From contig JAHQIY010000028.1 of NCBI GenBank assembly GCA_019054805.1, positions 124,001-188,000 on the forward strand: a stretch of 64,000 nucleotides of DNA, in the 5' to 3' direction. This DNA comes from Brachionus manjavacas. Lineage: Eukaryota > Rotifera > Eurotatoria > Ploima > Brachionidae. The notes below the pieces were generated by a model. That model did not search any database, was not told the DNA's origin, and was given only the letters and a program-made list of their open reading frames with translations. Every line of letters starts with the position of its first letter. Position 1 is the first letter of the stretch. This document shows, piece after piece, positions 50,785-62,693 of this stretch. Made by a program: the position numbers and the translations under genes.

Positions 50785-51330
50785 CACTAGAAGCACCAAT
50801 TTTCGATTTTTGGCCGCTAAAATCTAAGTCAATTTTAGCTATTTGAGCAAAATTTTTTTTTTCAGCATAAAAATAAGAATATCTTTCTAAATTAACTAAA
50901 TTCAAATAAAAAAAATATTTCCTTTGTACAAGATCAAGTATATACTACTAGAAGCACCAAAAAGAGTCATTTTGACTCGTTTTTTAATTAAAATTTTGAA
51001 TTTATCTACAAAATCAATGGATGAGTCATAAAATATTGATAAAAAGTATACAAATCTTTAAAAACTGACTTAAATCCTAATACGTAAATAAGTAAATTTA
51101 AAAAATGCAAAAATTAAAGTTTGCGTATTTTACATGAAAGACGAAAAATTGGTTCAAAAAGGAATGAATTCAGTAGAAGATAAAATTTTTGCAAGATACT
51201 TTTTTTTGGCCAAATTTTTATTTTTACTCAATTAAAATTAAGTTTTGAATAGATTTATCCAAATAATAAATTATTATTCATTAGATTCTATTAAAACAAG
51301 TCATTTTGACTCGTTTTGGTGCTTCTAGTG
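50785..51330. mobile_element. piggyBac-type MITE with TTAA target duplication
   Basis: The ends are CACTAGAAGCACCAA and, inverted, GGTGCTTCTAGTG, each flanked by TTAA (50781-50784 and 51331-51334). An internal copy of the end (CTAGAAGCACCAAAAAGAGTC near 50948) and the motif AGTCATTTTGACT near both the internal and right repeats are subterminal repeats. Length 546 bp, no transposase ORF. TTAA duplication with CxCTAGAA-type ends is diagnostic of the piggyBac superfamily. Confidence 0.9.
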
Positions 51331-51334
51331 TTAA

Positions 51335-51970
51335 AGGAGGTTAATTCATTTCAATAAATAAATAAATTAATATTTAAATTATACAATTTTTTTTGGCATA
51401 TGATTATCGCTTCAGGAAGAATAATAGAATAATTCAGTAAATATAATATTTTATTCAGTAAAAATGATTATCCCATCAGTAAATTTTATTCAGAAAATTA
51501 TCTTCAGCAAATTGTTTTTTTGTCAGCAAAATTTACTGATTAAATATACATTATTTTACTGACCATATAATATTATTTTATAATATATATTTTGTCATTT
51601 TTTATAAACTAAAAAGTCAGAGTCATGTCCAAATAGTAAACTTGGATTTTAAATTAATAAACAGTTAGAAATTTTTATAAATTCTGCAGTTTTTGCTTTG
51701 GATTTTTCGCAATATGCTTTTAAAACTGTTGCATAATTTGAACCACTTTTTGAAGGCGATAAAAATACATCACCAACATCTTCTTATAAGTTTAAAATAT
51801 ATTCTTTTTTCAAAAAAAATAAATAATAATAATACAATTTAAAATTTTAATTTTAATTGTTTCAAATTTATGGGTCCGTCCGAGCACTTATAAATTGTTT
51901 TTGATTACACCAGTAGACTTCGACCAGTTAACTTTAATATTATTATTTTAATTTTGATTTTTTTTAATTT
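51335..51970. other. AT-rich spacer
   Basis: No gene. A/T homopolymers and a CAGTAAA-rich stretch near 51430-51560. Confidence 0.4.
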
Positions 51971-51974
51971 TTTC

Positions 51975-52012
51975 AGAAGGAGCCCTAGCTCTGTTCAGAA
52001 AACAAATAAAAA
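51975..52012 (+). mobile_element. LINE-A-related 3' terminus
   Basis: GGAGC CCTA GCTC is followed by TGTTCAGAAAACAAATAAAA. One more diverged member of the terminal hairpin set. Confidence 0.65.
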
Positions 52013-52019
52013 AAATCAT

Positions 52020-52265
52020 AGGAGCCCCTATCAAAACAAAATCTGCATTCGAATTTCAACCATCAGAGTTAGTTTCAAACAAAGAGATTGTCATTGAATC
52101 ACTCGAAGACGATGACGTTGTCGAAACGACGAGCAAGAGAGCAATTATGGAGAAATCAAATGAAATCAAAAGCTCAAGAATTCAAATAAGTTGTGAGAAG
52201 TGTAACGCAAAAATTTAAAAAAAAAAGAGGTTTTTATTGTCCAAATGGTTGTACAAAAAAAAATA
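52020..52265 (+). pseudogene. Coding relic ending in a Cys-rich zinc-ribbon-like tail
   Basis: About 65 codons run open (KTKSAFEFQPSELVSNKEIV, then ESLEDDDVVETTSKRAIMEK), ending QISCEKCNAKI before a stop. After a small frameshift in an A-run, GFYCPNGCTKKK and a stop follow. The CxxC ... CxxxC pairs look like a zinc ribbon. Base composition is gene-like. I do not recognise the family; a transposon or retroelement accessory protein is possible given the neighbours. Confidence 0.4.
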
Positions 52266-52423
52266 GGCAAATAGGTTTTTATTTTTTTTATGTAATATTT
52301 TTTTACTTAATTAGTGAATAAAATTGAAATAAAGTTTTTATTTAATTGAATAAGTGTTTTTTCATCTTTTTTTGTGATGTTTTTTATTTTTTGTGTTCTT
52401 TTTATGAAATAAATATTATAAAC

Positions 52424-52857
52424 TGAACTAGTGAGAGGGGACGAAAGAAGAGTGAGAGGGGACTTGATTGAAATGTACAAACTAGTGAATGGAATAGAAA
52501 AGGTAAGCTTGGTCAAGAATCTAGTGAATAAATCAGAAAACAAGGGACCAGCCGGGGCGTTAAGAGGAAATAGCATCAGAGTCCAGAGAGAAAGTTTCCC
52601 AGCTAAAATTAGAAACGATTTTGCGGCTGCAGTAAATGCCAGACATGTATTTTTCTCAAACAGAGTAGTTCCGCATTCGAATAGGTTGCCAGAAAACGTG
52701 GTGAAATCCAAGTCAACCGCTAATTTTAAAATGGCTTTAGATAAGTTCAATGGAATCGGCTGCTACAGCTCTACACGACCAATTGGCGGTGATGGGCTTA
52801 GACAATCTACATGTTAGGTGTCGCAGCAAGAACTACTACTACTACTACTACTACTAA
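52424..52857 (+). mobile_element. CR1-like LINE, C-terminal end with a (TAC)n tail
   Basis: The frame from 52431 to 52817 reads RRVRGDLIEMYKLVNGIEKV, then FPAKIRNDFAAAVNARHVFF and LPENVVKSKSTANFKMALDK, the usual CR1/Jockey-group RT C-terminus. After the stop come about 20 bp and then a run of TAC repeats (about 52830-52855), which looks like a microsatellite 3' tail. It is the same family as 16890-17197 and 19165-20275. The frame is intact and its composition is much less AT-rich than the surroundings, suggesting a young insertion. Confidence 0.85.
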
Positions 52858-53308
52858 TTGTTTATTGATTGTGTTATTTTTTTTACTAAATTAGTGAAGA
52901 TTTTTGCTGGATTTGTGGAAAGATATTATTTATGCTCTATTTTAAATCACTTTATTTACAACAAAAAATTTGTATCTAAAGAAAATTATTATCAAAATAA
53001 AAATGAAAGAACTCTACCTTCTGACATTATATACCTTCTTACTTCTGACTCAGAATATCTGACTTGATAAATGTAAAATTACTTTATTTAGAATACTAAA
53101 ATTCGTTTTGATCCATGAATGCCTTTTTGATATTAATTTTTATATTAAGTTTTGTTATTTTTGTTTAAATAAGAATAATTCGAATTTATTTGTCAAAAAA
53201 ACTTAATAATCAATAATACATTAATTCACACTTAATTGACTCTATGATTAATAATTAAATATAATATAACAATCTTAGTCAATTCAATTGAAAAAAAAAA
53301 AAAATTTT
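52858..53308. other. Intergenic, 3' side of exportin-5
   Basis: No gene beyond the likely exportin-5 3' UTR at the right. A 69-codon frame at 52858-53067 is not supported. Confidence 0.4.
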
Positions 53309-56300
53309 TTAGTAATTAGGGTCAAATAATGAACAAATATTAGTTTCGATGCCATTTGTTCCATCATCTGATAATTTTTTATTGTTCATATTGAGAGGTT
53401 CGAGCACTCGTATCTGAATGTCATACTTGTGAAGCTGGCCAATGTTCTTTCCAACAATGGGCTGTATAATTTTTTTGAACAAGTCTTTCTTTACCTTTTC
53501 TCCTGTCATTGTACTTTTTTTGTCAAACTTCAAGACAAATTCATCATAAGCTTTCGTGTTCAGATTAGGTATCTGAGTTATGACCCTGTTGTAGACTTGT
53601 CGGTAAAAAATAGGCGACTTTTCGTACATTGTGTATACCAAATTGGTCAAAAGACTGGCTATCTCTTGATGTTCGCCATGAAGCTGAAGTGCAGTCAGAC
53701 AATTTGTAAATATCCTTTCACTTATCTGTTCATTGAGTAGAAGCGCAAATTGCTCGCTTGGCTGGTCAACTATGGGGTTCTTTTCAAACAAGCTTTGAGA
53801 CAAGCGCAGCAAACGCACACAGCAGTAGCTATCCGGCCAATTCAAGCCGTCGAACAGACACAAAATTATTGACTGGTATACAATTTTGTTTTTTTTCAAA
53901 AGAAAAATGGCCAGTTCACTTATTTGACCACTTTGCGAGTCCTTTGCCAACGCGTTTTCTACCAACATTTCCTGGTTTTGATTCTCTTCCATTGTTTCTT
54001 CACACTTTGGTTCCCCTTGCTGAGTAAAACAAAAAAAATTGCGCACCAAATCAACCAAATCACGGCACATCAGAGTAAATTGATTTTCTTCAATGATCTG
54101 ATTTTGCAGCTCTTTGTTCATGTTGAGATAATTTTCTTCATTTTTCTCACCCAAAAGTTTGTTTCCCTGGTTTATTCGGGCCAAAATGGCTGGCAAGAAA
54201 TATTCAAGCATTAGCTCGTCCAGTTTGAGTATGAAACTGTTTTTGTGTGCTGAGATGAGGTCTTTATCAAAGAGTATGCTGGTAAGGCACGATTTTAGGA
54301 TATAGCGGATCAAATAGCGGACCCGGAAGTTGGGTAAGTCGCTAAATGAAGCGAATAGAGCATCGCCTAGTTTGTACAAAAAGTCCAGATAGCTTTGATT
54401 AGTGCTTATGTCCACCAGAAGAAGCTCATTTTTAAATTTTATCATGTACAAGCCGATCAGTTGATTCAATGTATCGTAGGTGTTGTAGATGAACATTAGT
54501 ATTTTGTCCGATTGTTCTACAATTGTATCGCTTGTACACGACAAGCTGATATGGTTGCGTCCTAGAAAATCAAAGATTTGTTAGCCAAAATTTGATTAAA
54601 TTTTAAGTATACAGTATGATATTATACGCAATACTGAGGTGAAATTACGTCATAAGTCATTTAACCCACAAGATTATTTTTTTCCCGTTTTTTTGTTGTA
54701 GTTCTCTAAATAACTACATCATCTTCTCACTTAAAGAACAGTTTATTTTGATTTAAAACATTACAAATGCATGTTTAGTTTATTAGATAAAAGCATCTTG
54801 AAATTGTAGCACATGAAATCTATTACTTTTTATTTTTTTGTTCTTTTTTTTCCTGTCTTTTTCTTTATATTTATTTATTTATTCAATGAACGCCTTGTAG
54901 GCAATGTAGAAAAAAAAAAAAATAAAAATAAAATTAATAATCTTAAGACAAAAGAATTGAAACATCCGATAATTTTTATTTTTATATATTGTATTTTTCT
55001 ATAGGCTAGAAGTAGCCAAAAACTTAATTAAATAAAATATCTATTAAGAAGAATTTATTTTAAATAAAGGATAAACCGGTTATTTGCGAATAAGTTGGTT
55101 TATTACATTTTAATAAAAATTGAAACAAAAATTGACCTCATTTTCAAAATATCAAAAACTGGCGTGAAGTTTTCACGTGAGTTAAAAAAAAACTGAATTA
55201 GTTAAAAAAGATATTCAATGAAAAATTTTTTTCATTTAATTTTTTTTGTATTGAAAATATTGAATAAAAAATGAATAGGAAAATAAAAAAAAATTGAATA
55301 CAATCAAATTCTTCGTTTTTTGATTTTCTGATTTTACCTTGATAAACCTTAATTCATCTTATAATGAATGTGTGAAATTTTTTTTTCATACATATTTTGC
55401 TATATTCTTATAAATTAACACTATTTTCACGGAAGCGCTAAGAACATAAAGGCTTAATTAAAATTATCACCGCTTATAAATATTGAAAGTTACTTAAACA
55501 ATTAAAAAACTAATATCGATTTAAAAAATGTCTGAGTATACAATCCCTATATTTTTCACCGATGTTAAAAACATCACCCAAAAGCTAAGCGCTGACCAAG
55601 CAAAAAAAGACAAATATCATATACGAGGTAAATTTCTAAACTTAATAGAACCGTACCTTGAGAAACAAGAAAGGGTTGAGATCAAATTAAAAAACTCGAA
55701 CGCCGTAGCTTACAAAGCAACCGATTGATTATCAACATCTTTTCTTCGTATAAACTCAAACTGTACGCTATATGAAAAAACGTGCTATCATTACTATAGC
55801 TAAAGACATTTATGAGGATAAATTCGTTTTAAAAGAATACTGCGACATGTCAAAATAGACGATACACAATTTCATGGTAATTTTTACTTAGCTTTGTGTT
55901 TATTAACTTTTTATTCAATAAATAATTCAATACAATTCAATTCATTTTTTATTTAAAAAAAAAAATTGAATATTTTTCTAACTAATTAATTAATTCTCGT
56001 TAAAACTTCACGCCAGTAGATTAAAAATAATAATTTTACGAAAAAAAAAAAAAAAAATATAAACACTTCAAAAACAGAAAAGTTTTTCTTATTTTTTAAT
56101 TTGATTTTTATTAATTTTAAATTTTTCAAATGATCAATATAATTTTTGCATTTTGACGGCGTCAGAAGCTTCTGAAATTCAAAAATAGCCTTAAATATAA
56201 TTAAAATGGTATGGAATGAAATGAAAAGGTAAAGGTATAATAGGTATAATTTAATTTTTATAGAAATATTTCATTATTAATTTAAATTTGATCGTCAATA

Positions 56301-59300
56301 TTTCCTTATAAATTAAAGTAAACTTATTTAGAATTTAGCAGAGCATATTTTGTTTTTTGTTTTTTTTCATCAAATTTTGCAAAGATTAAATTTGTAAAAA
56401 TTAATTAAAAAAAAGAATTTTGGTAATTTTTTGAAAGTTTGTATGAAAATTTACGGCAATTTGAAGTTTGAGATCAAGATCAAAAGATCAAAATATAAAT
56501 TTTTAAATTCTTTTTAATTAATAGAAAAGAAATAAATTTTTCCAGAGCAATTACTTGACATGTCATGTCAAGTATATTTTCATTTTTAAAATTTTAAAAT
56601 GTCCCTTTTGATCGCACTTTAATAAGTCTAAATTTTTTTAATTGATTTAAAGAAAACTTTCTTTATTTTAAAGACAAAAAAAATTTTTGTTTTAAATTTT
56701 TTAATTTATTTAAGTTTGATCGAGTGGATATAAAAATTATAAATTTTAATTTTTGAATTAACTTAACCTGAATTATCTAAATTGTTGTTTTTTTTTGTTA
56801 AATAAATTAGAGATCGATCATTTTGATGTTAATTTGATAATGAACCATTATTAGACATAACATGTCAAGTAATGTTTAGTGTTTATTTCCTTAAAAATTA
56901 CCAAAATCATTAGATTAATTAAGTTTTAAAATTTCTCGAATATTCTTATTTAATTTTCAAAGCTAAAGGTTTTGGTCAAAGTCGCAATTATTAGTGCGAC
57001 AGGAAGAAAAATAGAACAATATTGAGAATTGACCGGTGTTGTTCAAAAAAAACATGAATATTTTTAATTTTTTAATTCAATTTTTTTAATCAAAATAAAA
57101 AATCAAATAAAAAAAAATTACTTTAAAATTTTGACTTTTTTTTTCAATTTATCTACATCTTTTGGACTTAATTATTTTTCACTTTTTATTTTTAAAACTC
57201 TTTTAATTTGAAAAATATTACTTGAAAAAACTACCAATTTTGAATAATAAATATTTGAAATTTAAAAAAAAAAAAAAACTTACCATGCTTTTCCTGGTGC
57301 ATGCCCAAGATCAAATTTTTGCAGCTGTCAGTCATGTCCAAAAATTCCTTGTTCAGGTTGGGCGCTGAGTGCAGCTGATTGAACGACTTTAACAAATAGA
57401 CCAAACTCTCGAAAATACCAATAAAAAGTGAGGTAATTTGGTCATTATTTTGACTTTTTTTAAGCTCAATACACTTCAAAAACCCAAACAAACAATTCAC
57501 ATAATAAAAAATAGTCTTTCTGTTTTCCAGGGCGTTCAAATTGGTCGAGTCTCTGAGTCCGACTAGGCCAATAAAAGATTCGATATTGGTCAACTCGTGG
57601 CTCTTTGTTCCAAAATACTCCTTGATGGGCACCAAAAAGTGCTTGACCAAACTCATCTGTATCTGGTTGGTCTCGCATTCGTTGCTCAAATGGACCAGCG
57701 CCTGCACCAAAATGCCCTTTTCCATTTGAGTTGTCTCCGCTGAATCGATGACCCCGGCCAGACTCGTGAATATAAACTCAAATGAGTTGAACAGTATTTT
57801 GCTGTAATTTTTGCACACTGTCAACAAAACGGCGCTCAGCTGCCGCCTTAGGTTCAAATAGAATTTGGTCTTTGCACCACAATTTAAATACTTAGCTGTC
57901 TCGGTCCTGAACTCCATCAGATCCGTGTACAACTTCTCGAACACAGTCCTCACTATGGCCTCTCTGGTATGGCACTCGCAATTTTCACAACTTAGGTTCA
58001 GAATGCTCGAAATAAAGCTGTAGTTGAAGGAAGTGTAATTTGGGTTTATGGACTTGAGCTGGATTGCGGCATGGAGCAATTCGATTAGCTTGGGCTTGAC
58101 TGGGTCAGGTGTACTTTTGGCCAAGACATTGGCCAAACAAGTCCAGAGAAAGATCAGTGCGTCCCAGCACAAGTAGAGCATTGAGCCAGAATCAAAACCT
58201 GACTGGTCTGTTGGCGACAAAGAACTTGTCTGCGAGATGATTTTCAGTGACCACTCATGGGCCTGCATGAAGTAGACTTGGATGTTGAGGTGTGCCGCGT
58301 TGCGGATCATTTTGGACAATTCGGCGCGGTATTTTTGGCAAAATTTGTTGAATTCTTCTTCTGTGTCGAAATGGTCGCTCATTGTCGCATAGCTGAACTT
58401 GACCAATAGATAAGTGTTGGTCAATGCCTGCGCTATTATGTTGACATAGTGGTGCACATCTTTGTCCGTTTGAATGTGCTGGTTTTGCAGCAGAACATTC
58501 CACAGTTGAATGGCCTCGAACGAAAATTGCCTATTTTCATTGATTAGGAACTCGTAGGCAGCGTTCAAGTAGATGGACAAATTGGCCGGCTTTTCAAAGT
58601 CGCTCGACGACCACAAAAAGTTGAGCTGCGTTGCCATGGCAACCAAAATTTGTACCAAATATTTGAGCAGACCACTAAACTTGGCATTCTGAATGCTCAG
58701 CTTGACACAGTTGATTAGTTGAGAGAGGACCGCATCGCTGAACATGCCCAGCAGCGGTTTCCTCTCGTCCGCAGTGCCCTTGCGACTCGACAGAGCAAGC
58801 AAACACTTTGCCGAGTTTATGCACAAGCTTTCGTGCGACAACAAACTTAAGCTTATGTTTATGACCGAATAGTTTCGTGACAAAATGAGATTTATGCTTA
58901 TCCAGGTGATGTAGTTGCTCAGCGAGTCCAAGCAAGTGTTGGTCAGCTCGACAAGCTCGCTCGAGCCATTCTTGTTCACCAAATCGAAACACTGCTCCAA
59001 GTTGTCCAGATAGAACACGAATATGGACTGCATGTGCTGACTGAGGTACTGGTTGATGTCTTTGCGGCGCTGCGATGGCATGCTCGCTGTCTGCGAGCTG
59101 TCCGCGTCAATAAACTCCTCCGAAATGTACTTGAGGATTATGAAAATTAACTTTTTGTGCTCAATGGATTTGTTTGATATGTCGAATAGATCTGGCATTA
59201 GGTTGGGCCAGTTCTGGGGCCACTCGCGCCTAATCAGCTCTATTATCACCAAACACATGGAGTTTTTGAGATAGCTGGGCCCTTTGATGTTCTGGTTGTC

Positions 59301-59594
59301 GTCCAGGTTGATGATTATGTTCATTAGGCGATTTTTGATCTCTTGTTTCATGTGCTCGCTGAACTCGTTCCATTTGAACTTGATTGTGTGCGTGATGAGC
59401 TGCAGGCCGAAGTGGCACAGCTCGAACGAGTCCTTTTGGAAGGCCAGGTAGAAGCCGATGTCCAGAATGTTGCCTGATGTTTGCTTGAAGTTTTCGATGT
59501 GCTTGAACGCGTTCTCGCGAACCTTTTGATCGCGAATCGACCCGTCCATGCAAGTCCGCCATGCCTGTACCAATTCGTTCAGCTCTAGTTCCAT
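53309..59594 (-). CDS. XPO5: Exportin-5, two exons
   Basis: Exon 1 is 59594-57284 and exon 2 is 54561-53309; they join in phase 1 (CATG with GACGC) to give 1187 codons plus stop, against 1204 residues in human exportin-5. The N-terminus (ENAFKHIENFKQTSGNIL, GLQLITHTIKFKWNEF, RREWPQNWPNL) shows the importin-beta-type start of the family. The C-terminus (LQLHGEHQEIASLLTNLVYT, VYNRVITQIPNLN, KDLFKKIIQPIVGKNIGQL) matches the end of vertebrate XPO5. The protein is a RanGTP-dependent HEAT-repeat carrier that exports pre-miRNAs and some tRNAs and proteins from the nucleus. Coding sequence, exon 1 especially, is much richer in G and C than the flanks. The single intron is 2.7 kb and carries mobile sequences. 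In this neighbourhood only it and the PI3K gene have confirmed kilobase introns. Confidence 0.95.
54870..54970 (-). mobile_element. Second retroelement 3' end family, copy 2
   Basis: On the minus strand it ends in GCCTACAAGGCGTTCATTGA plus AATAAATAAATAAATA. The adjacent body shares a stretch with 46970-47020 (CTTTTGTC/TTAAGA region). Confidence 0.6.
55158..56017 (+). mobile_element. TIR-bounded element with a small unknown ORF
   Basis: The ends read ACTGGCGTGAAGTTTTCACG on the left and the inverted ACTGGCGTGAAGTTTTAACG on the right; length 860 bp. No clear target duplication is seen. An ORF at 55528-55728 encodes 66 residues (MSEYTIPIFFTDVKNITQKL, then KDKYHIRGKFLNLIEPYLEK). After a break a second piece reads KKRAIITIAKDIYEDKFVLK up to a stop near 55859. 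Base composition of the ORF is gene-like. I do not recognise the protein; it is probably the remnant of an element-encoded gene. Confidence 0.55.
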
Positions 59595-60360
59595 TTCTTG
59601 GCTCGATTTAGTTCAAGGAGAATTCTTGCTGCTTCAGCTTGCGTGAATGCTGTACTCAACTAAAGAAGAATTTGAAAATTTATTTCTTTTAAAAATTAAC
59701 TTAACTAAATAAAATAATTTATTAATTTAGATTAAAATAAAAAGGAAATTTTTTTCAAGTTTATTCGTGAAAATTTTAAATAAAATTAAAAATTGAAATT
59801 TGCAAATTTAAAAGGTATTTTAAAGTGGATTTTTAGAGAAATTTTTTTGTTTATTATCGTCTTTACTCTTGTCTATCAATAATTTGCGTTTCTGCCTTTT
59901 CAACCCTTGATGATTGTTTCAAAATTATATAATTTTTACTTTTCGACAATTTTTTTTTGCTAAGAAAAAATAATTTATTCTAATAATTTGTTAATTTTTT
60001 TAAAGAATAATATCACTAAAAAAATTTTAAAAGTTGGATGGGTTCTATTCCGGTGAACTGATTTTCTCGGGGATGTATATTTTTGATCTTCATAAATAAT
60101 TAAAAATCATCAAAAATAATTTTTGGAAAATAAAAAAAATAATTTATTTCTATAATTAACAAACGATATACATATCTAACTAAAGTGAGATTCACTCATT
60201 TTTGGTTATTTAAATTAATCTTTTAGTCATCAATTTTAATTAAATTATTTTTAAAATTAATTTTTTGATTGATTAAACCAATTAACCAAAAAAATATTTT
60301 TTAAAAATGTTTTGCTTTGGAGATTTAATTAATATTGATTCAAGCAAAAAAAATAACTAT
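59595..60360. other. Intergenic, upstream of exportin-5
   Basis: The exportin-5 leader and promoter should be at the left. No other gene. Confidence 0.4.
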
Positions 60361-60479
60361 GGAATCGTCAGACGAATTCGAGCAATTGAGCACATATTCT
60401 TCAGCCACAATGTCAAGCCAAATGTTCACTTAACAACAGTCACAACGTTAAGTTAACGCTATTTAATAATGGTAATCAG

Positions 60480-60908
60480 CACACACATGAACAAAGACTG
60501 GAATAAACGAACTTTAATGAAACTTTTTTATAAAAAATGGCTGACTGATGACATACGTGCAAACATATAATCGGTATATAAGCTAGATTGAATTTGGTAA
60601 AAATACCGATGGAAGCTAAAAATGTCCCTAAAGGCGAGAAGCGAAAACGTGGTAGATCTACTAAAGCCAAAAGAGCCCTTGAATTTCAAGATGGTGAGAA
60701 AGTAATAGATGATGAATCGAATGAAGATGAAGTTGATATAATCCAGGAGCCACCAACCAAGAGAATTGCTTGTAATCAAATAGATAAAACTTCATCAAAA
60801 ATTCAAGTAGAACCATCTACTTCTGGTAACGCACAAGAGTCTTCAGTCACTCAGCCAATTGTTAAAAAAAGACCAGGTAGACCAAAAGGTTCGAAAAATA
60901 AAAAATAA
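60480..60908 (+). pseudogene. MULE transposase C-terminal relic
   Basis: A degenerate SWIM-finger end (CKHIIGI followed by a stop, about 60548-60575) is followed, in the same frame, by an open stretch reading VPKGEKRKRGRSTKAKRALE and ending KKRPGRPKGSKNKK at 60908. The basic RKRGRxxKAKxAL block after a SWIM finger is typical of MULE transposases. A few codons upstream (about 60480-60547) can be read with one shift. The acidic stretch between the two basic blocks (IDDESNEDEVDII) is not a family feature I know. Confidence 0.65.
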
Positions 60909-61959
60909 TTAATTTTTTCAGATATTTATTTTGTATATTTTTTATCTATATTAATTTCAATAAATAATAAAAATTTTATTTTTTTAACAAATCATTTAAT
61001 TTATTTAATAGTAAACAATAAAATTTTTTAAGATATAAAAACATTATTTACGGTTATCATAAATTTTTTTTGTTAATCAAAAAAATTTTTATGTAGATCA
61101 AAAAAAATTACCCCATTTTCTTGCAAGTCATTTTAAATATTTTTGAAAACTATCGAAATCTAAAACAGTAAAATGTATCATTATTTCATTTTTATTTATT
61201 ATTTTTCCACCAAAATTATGATAAAATTGATAATAAAAACAAAATTTGTTATTTTCCGAAGAATTTTTTATTTTTTCTGAAAAAATTGATTAGTTTTTTT
61301 TTTTTTTCATAATTATCGATTTTGAAATCGGTCGTATAAAAACTCAAATAAAAGGTTACTTTGAAATATAGTCTGAAGATAGCGAAAGTTTTTAGAAAAT
61401 TCCAAAACAACAAAAAACTTAAATTTCTGCAGCATTTTGTTAAAAATCTTTTTTAGTAATTTTCAGAATTGTTTCTACTTTAAATTCTATTTTTTAATTA
61501 TAATTCTATTATTAAATAAAAAAGCTCGATTTAATTTATAATTTTTTTCTTGCCATAATCTTAAGAATGTGTACTTTTTTTAAATGTTTTTTCAATTTTA
61601 AATTTTTCTCAAGATTCTTGATCAGATGAAATTTCACTTAATCAAAAATTCCAATTGTTAAGATACTTATAAAATTTTCGAACCTTTGGGATTTTTTTAC
61701 AAATCACGTGACTATCAAAATTCATTTCATTTCAAATTCATTTCAAAAAAATATTGAATTTTTTGAGATAAATTTGATTTTAAATTAATAAAGAAAAAAA
61801 TAAAGAAAAAATTTAAGCTTAGGGCAATTTTTTTTGTCCAAAAGAATTTTTCGAGATAAAGCAATGTTTGATTTCAAAAAAACTCATATTTGCCTTTAAA
61901 TATTTTAGACAAAAATTAAAAAAAATCAAATAAATAATTTTATTTAATAGACCAAATGA
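60909..61959. other. Intergenic AT-rich sequence, 3' side of ELP6
   Basis: No gene is supported over about 1 kb. Confidence 0.5.
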
Positions 61960-62693
61960 TTAAATCTGAAACAATTTAACGTTTCGTTCGTTAACTTTGT
62001 ACAAATATTTTTGTGATCTCAGGTTTAAATCTTCATTCATTCTGTACACACTCATCTTTTTGAGAATTAAAAGCTGAAAATAAATAATCTTTTAAATAGT
62101 GTTACCTGTCCATCAATTTCTTTGGAATAACCAGTGGATAAATTTTCAATTTTGAAATAAAAATCGCTCATGTAGATCAAATCATTGATGAAATCCCGAG
62201 TGGTCAGCATCGACTGAACATAGACCACCAAACATAGTTTATCGCTCAGAGATTGAACCTTTGACAGAAATCCAAGCAGCGCCTTCTCGGATACTCCATT
62301 AAGACAAGCCAAACTCAGGTCATCAATTATTAAAATAAAATCTTCATCCTTCTCTTGTACCACTGCCCTAACCTTATTGACCAAATCATCAAATATTTTT
62401 ATTTGGTCACTATTTCCTTCAGCATATGCTTGACTAATTTTGGATAATAAATCATAATGGACTAGACTTCGCTCGCTCAAACTCGAGCTTAAAGAAGTCG
62501 AGTTTCCCAGTTTAGCTTGAACACCTTTATAATGACCCAATGTTTGGCATAAAGTGACAAAGATGGTTTTTACATTTGATCTAATTGAGTGAGAGAGAAT
62601 GTAGTGGATGAAAAAGGAACCATCAGTGGTGGAGTCTACCAAGTAAAACGAGCTTTTTTCTTTGTCGAACTCAATAACTGTATTGAAATCCAT
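61960..62693 (-). CDS. ELP6: Elongator complex protein 6, two exons with a 32-nt intron
   Basis: Exon 1 is 62693-62106 (196 codons) and exon 2 is 62073-61960 (37 codons plus stop), joined in phase 0 across an intron of only 32 nt (GTAAC ... TTTTCAG). The product has 233 residues, against 266 in human. Matching blocks: STTDGSFFIHYILSHSIRSN, VTLCQTLGHYKGV, LIIDDLSLACLNGVS, ENLSTGYSKEIDGQ and the C-terminal KYLYKVNERNVKLF. ELP6 is a RecA-like subunit that forms a heterohexamer with ELP4 and ELP5 in Elongator, which modifies wobble uridines in tRNA. Like other ELP6 proteins it lacks a Walker A motif. The read-through frame past the donor soon stops, supporting the splice. Confidence 0.92.

Larger units (their letters stand above)
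54562..57283 (-). other. 2.7 kb exportin-5 intron
   Basis: Donor GTAAG at 57283 and acceptor TTTTCTAG at 54562. It contains the GCCTACAAGGC-type retroelement end (54870-54970), a TIR-bounded element (55158-56017) and AT-rich sequence. Polymer A/T runs near the donor make the exact run length uncertain. Confidence 0.8.

Noticed and set aside
58255..59562. Reading frames of 80-110 codons overlapping exportin-5 exon 1
   Set aside because: Shadows of the conserved exportin-5 frame; no motif of their own.
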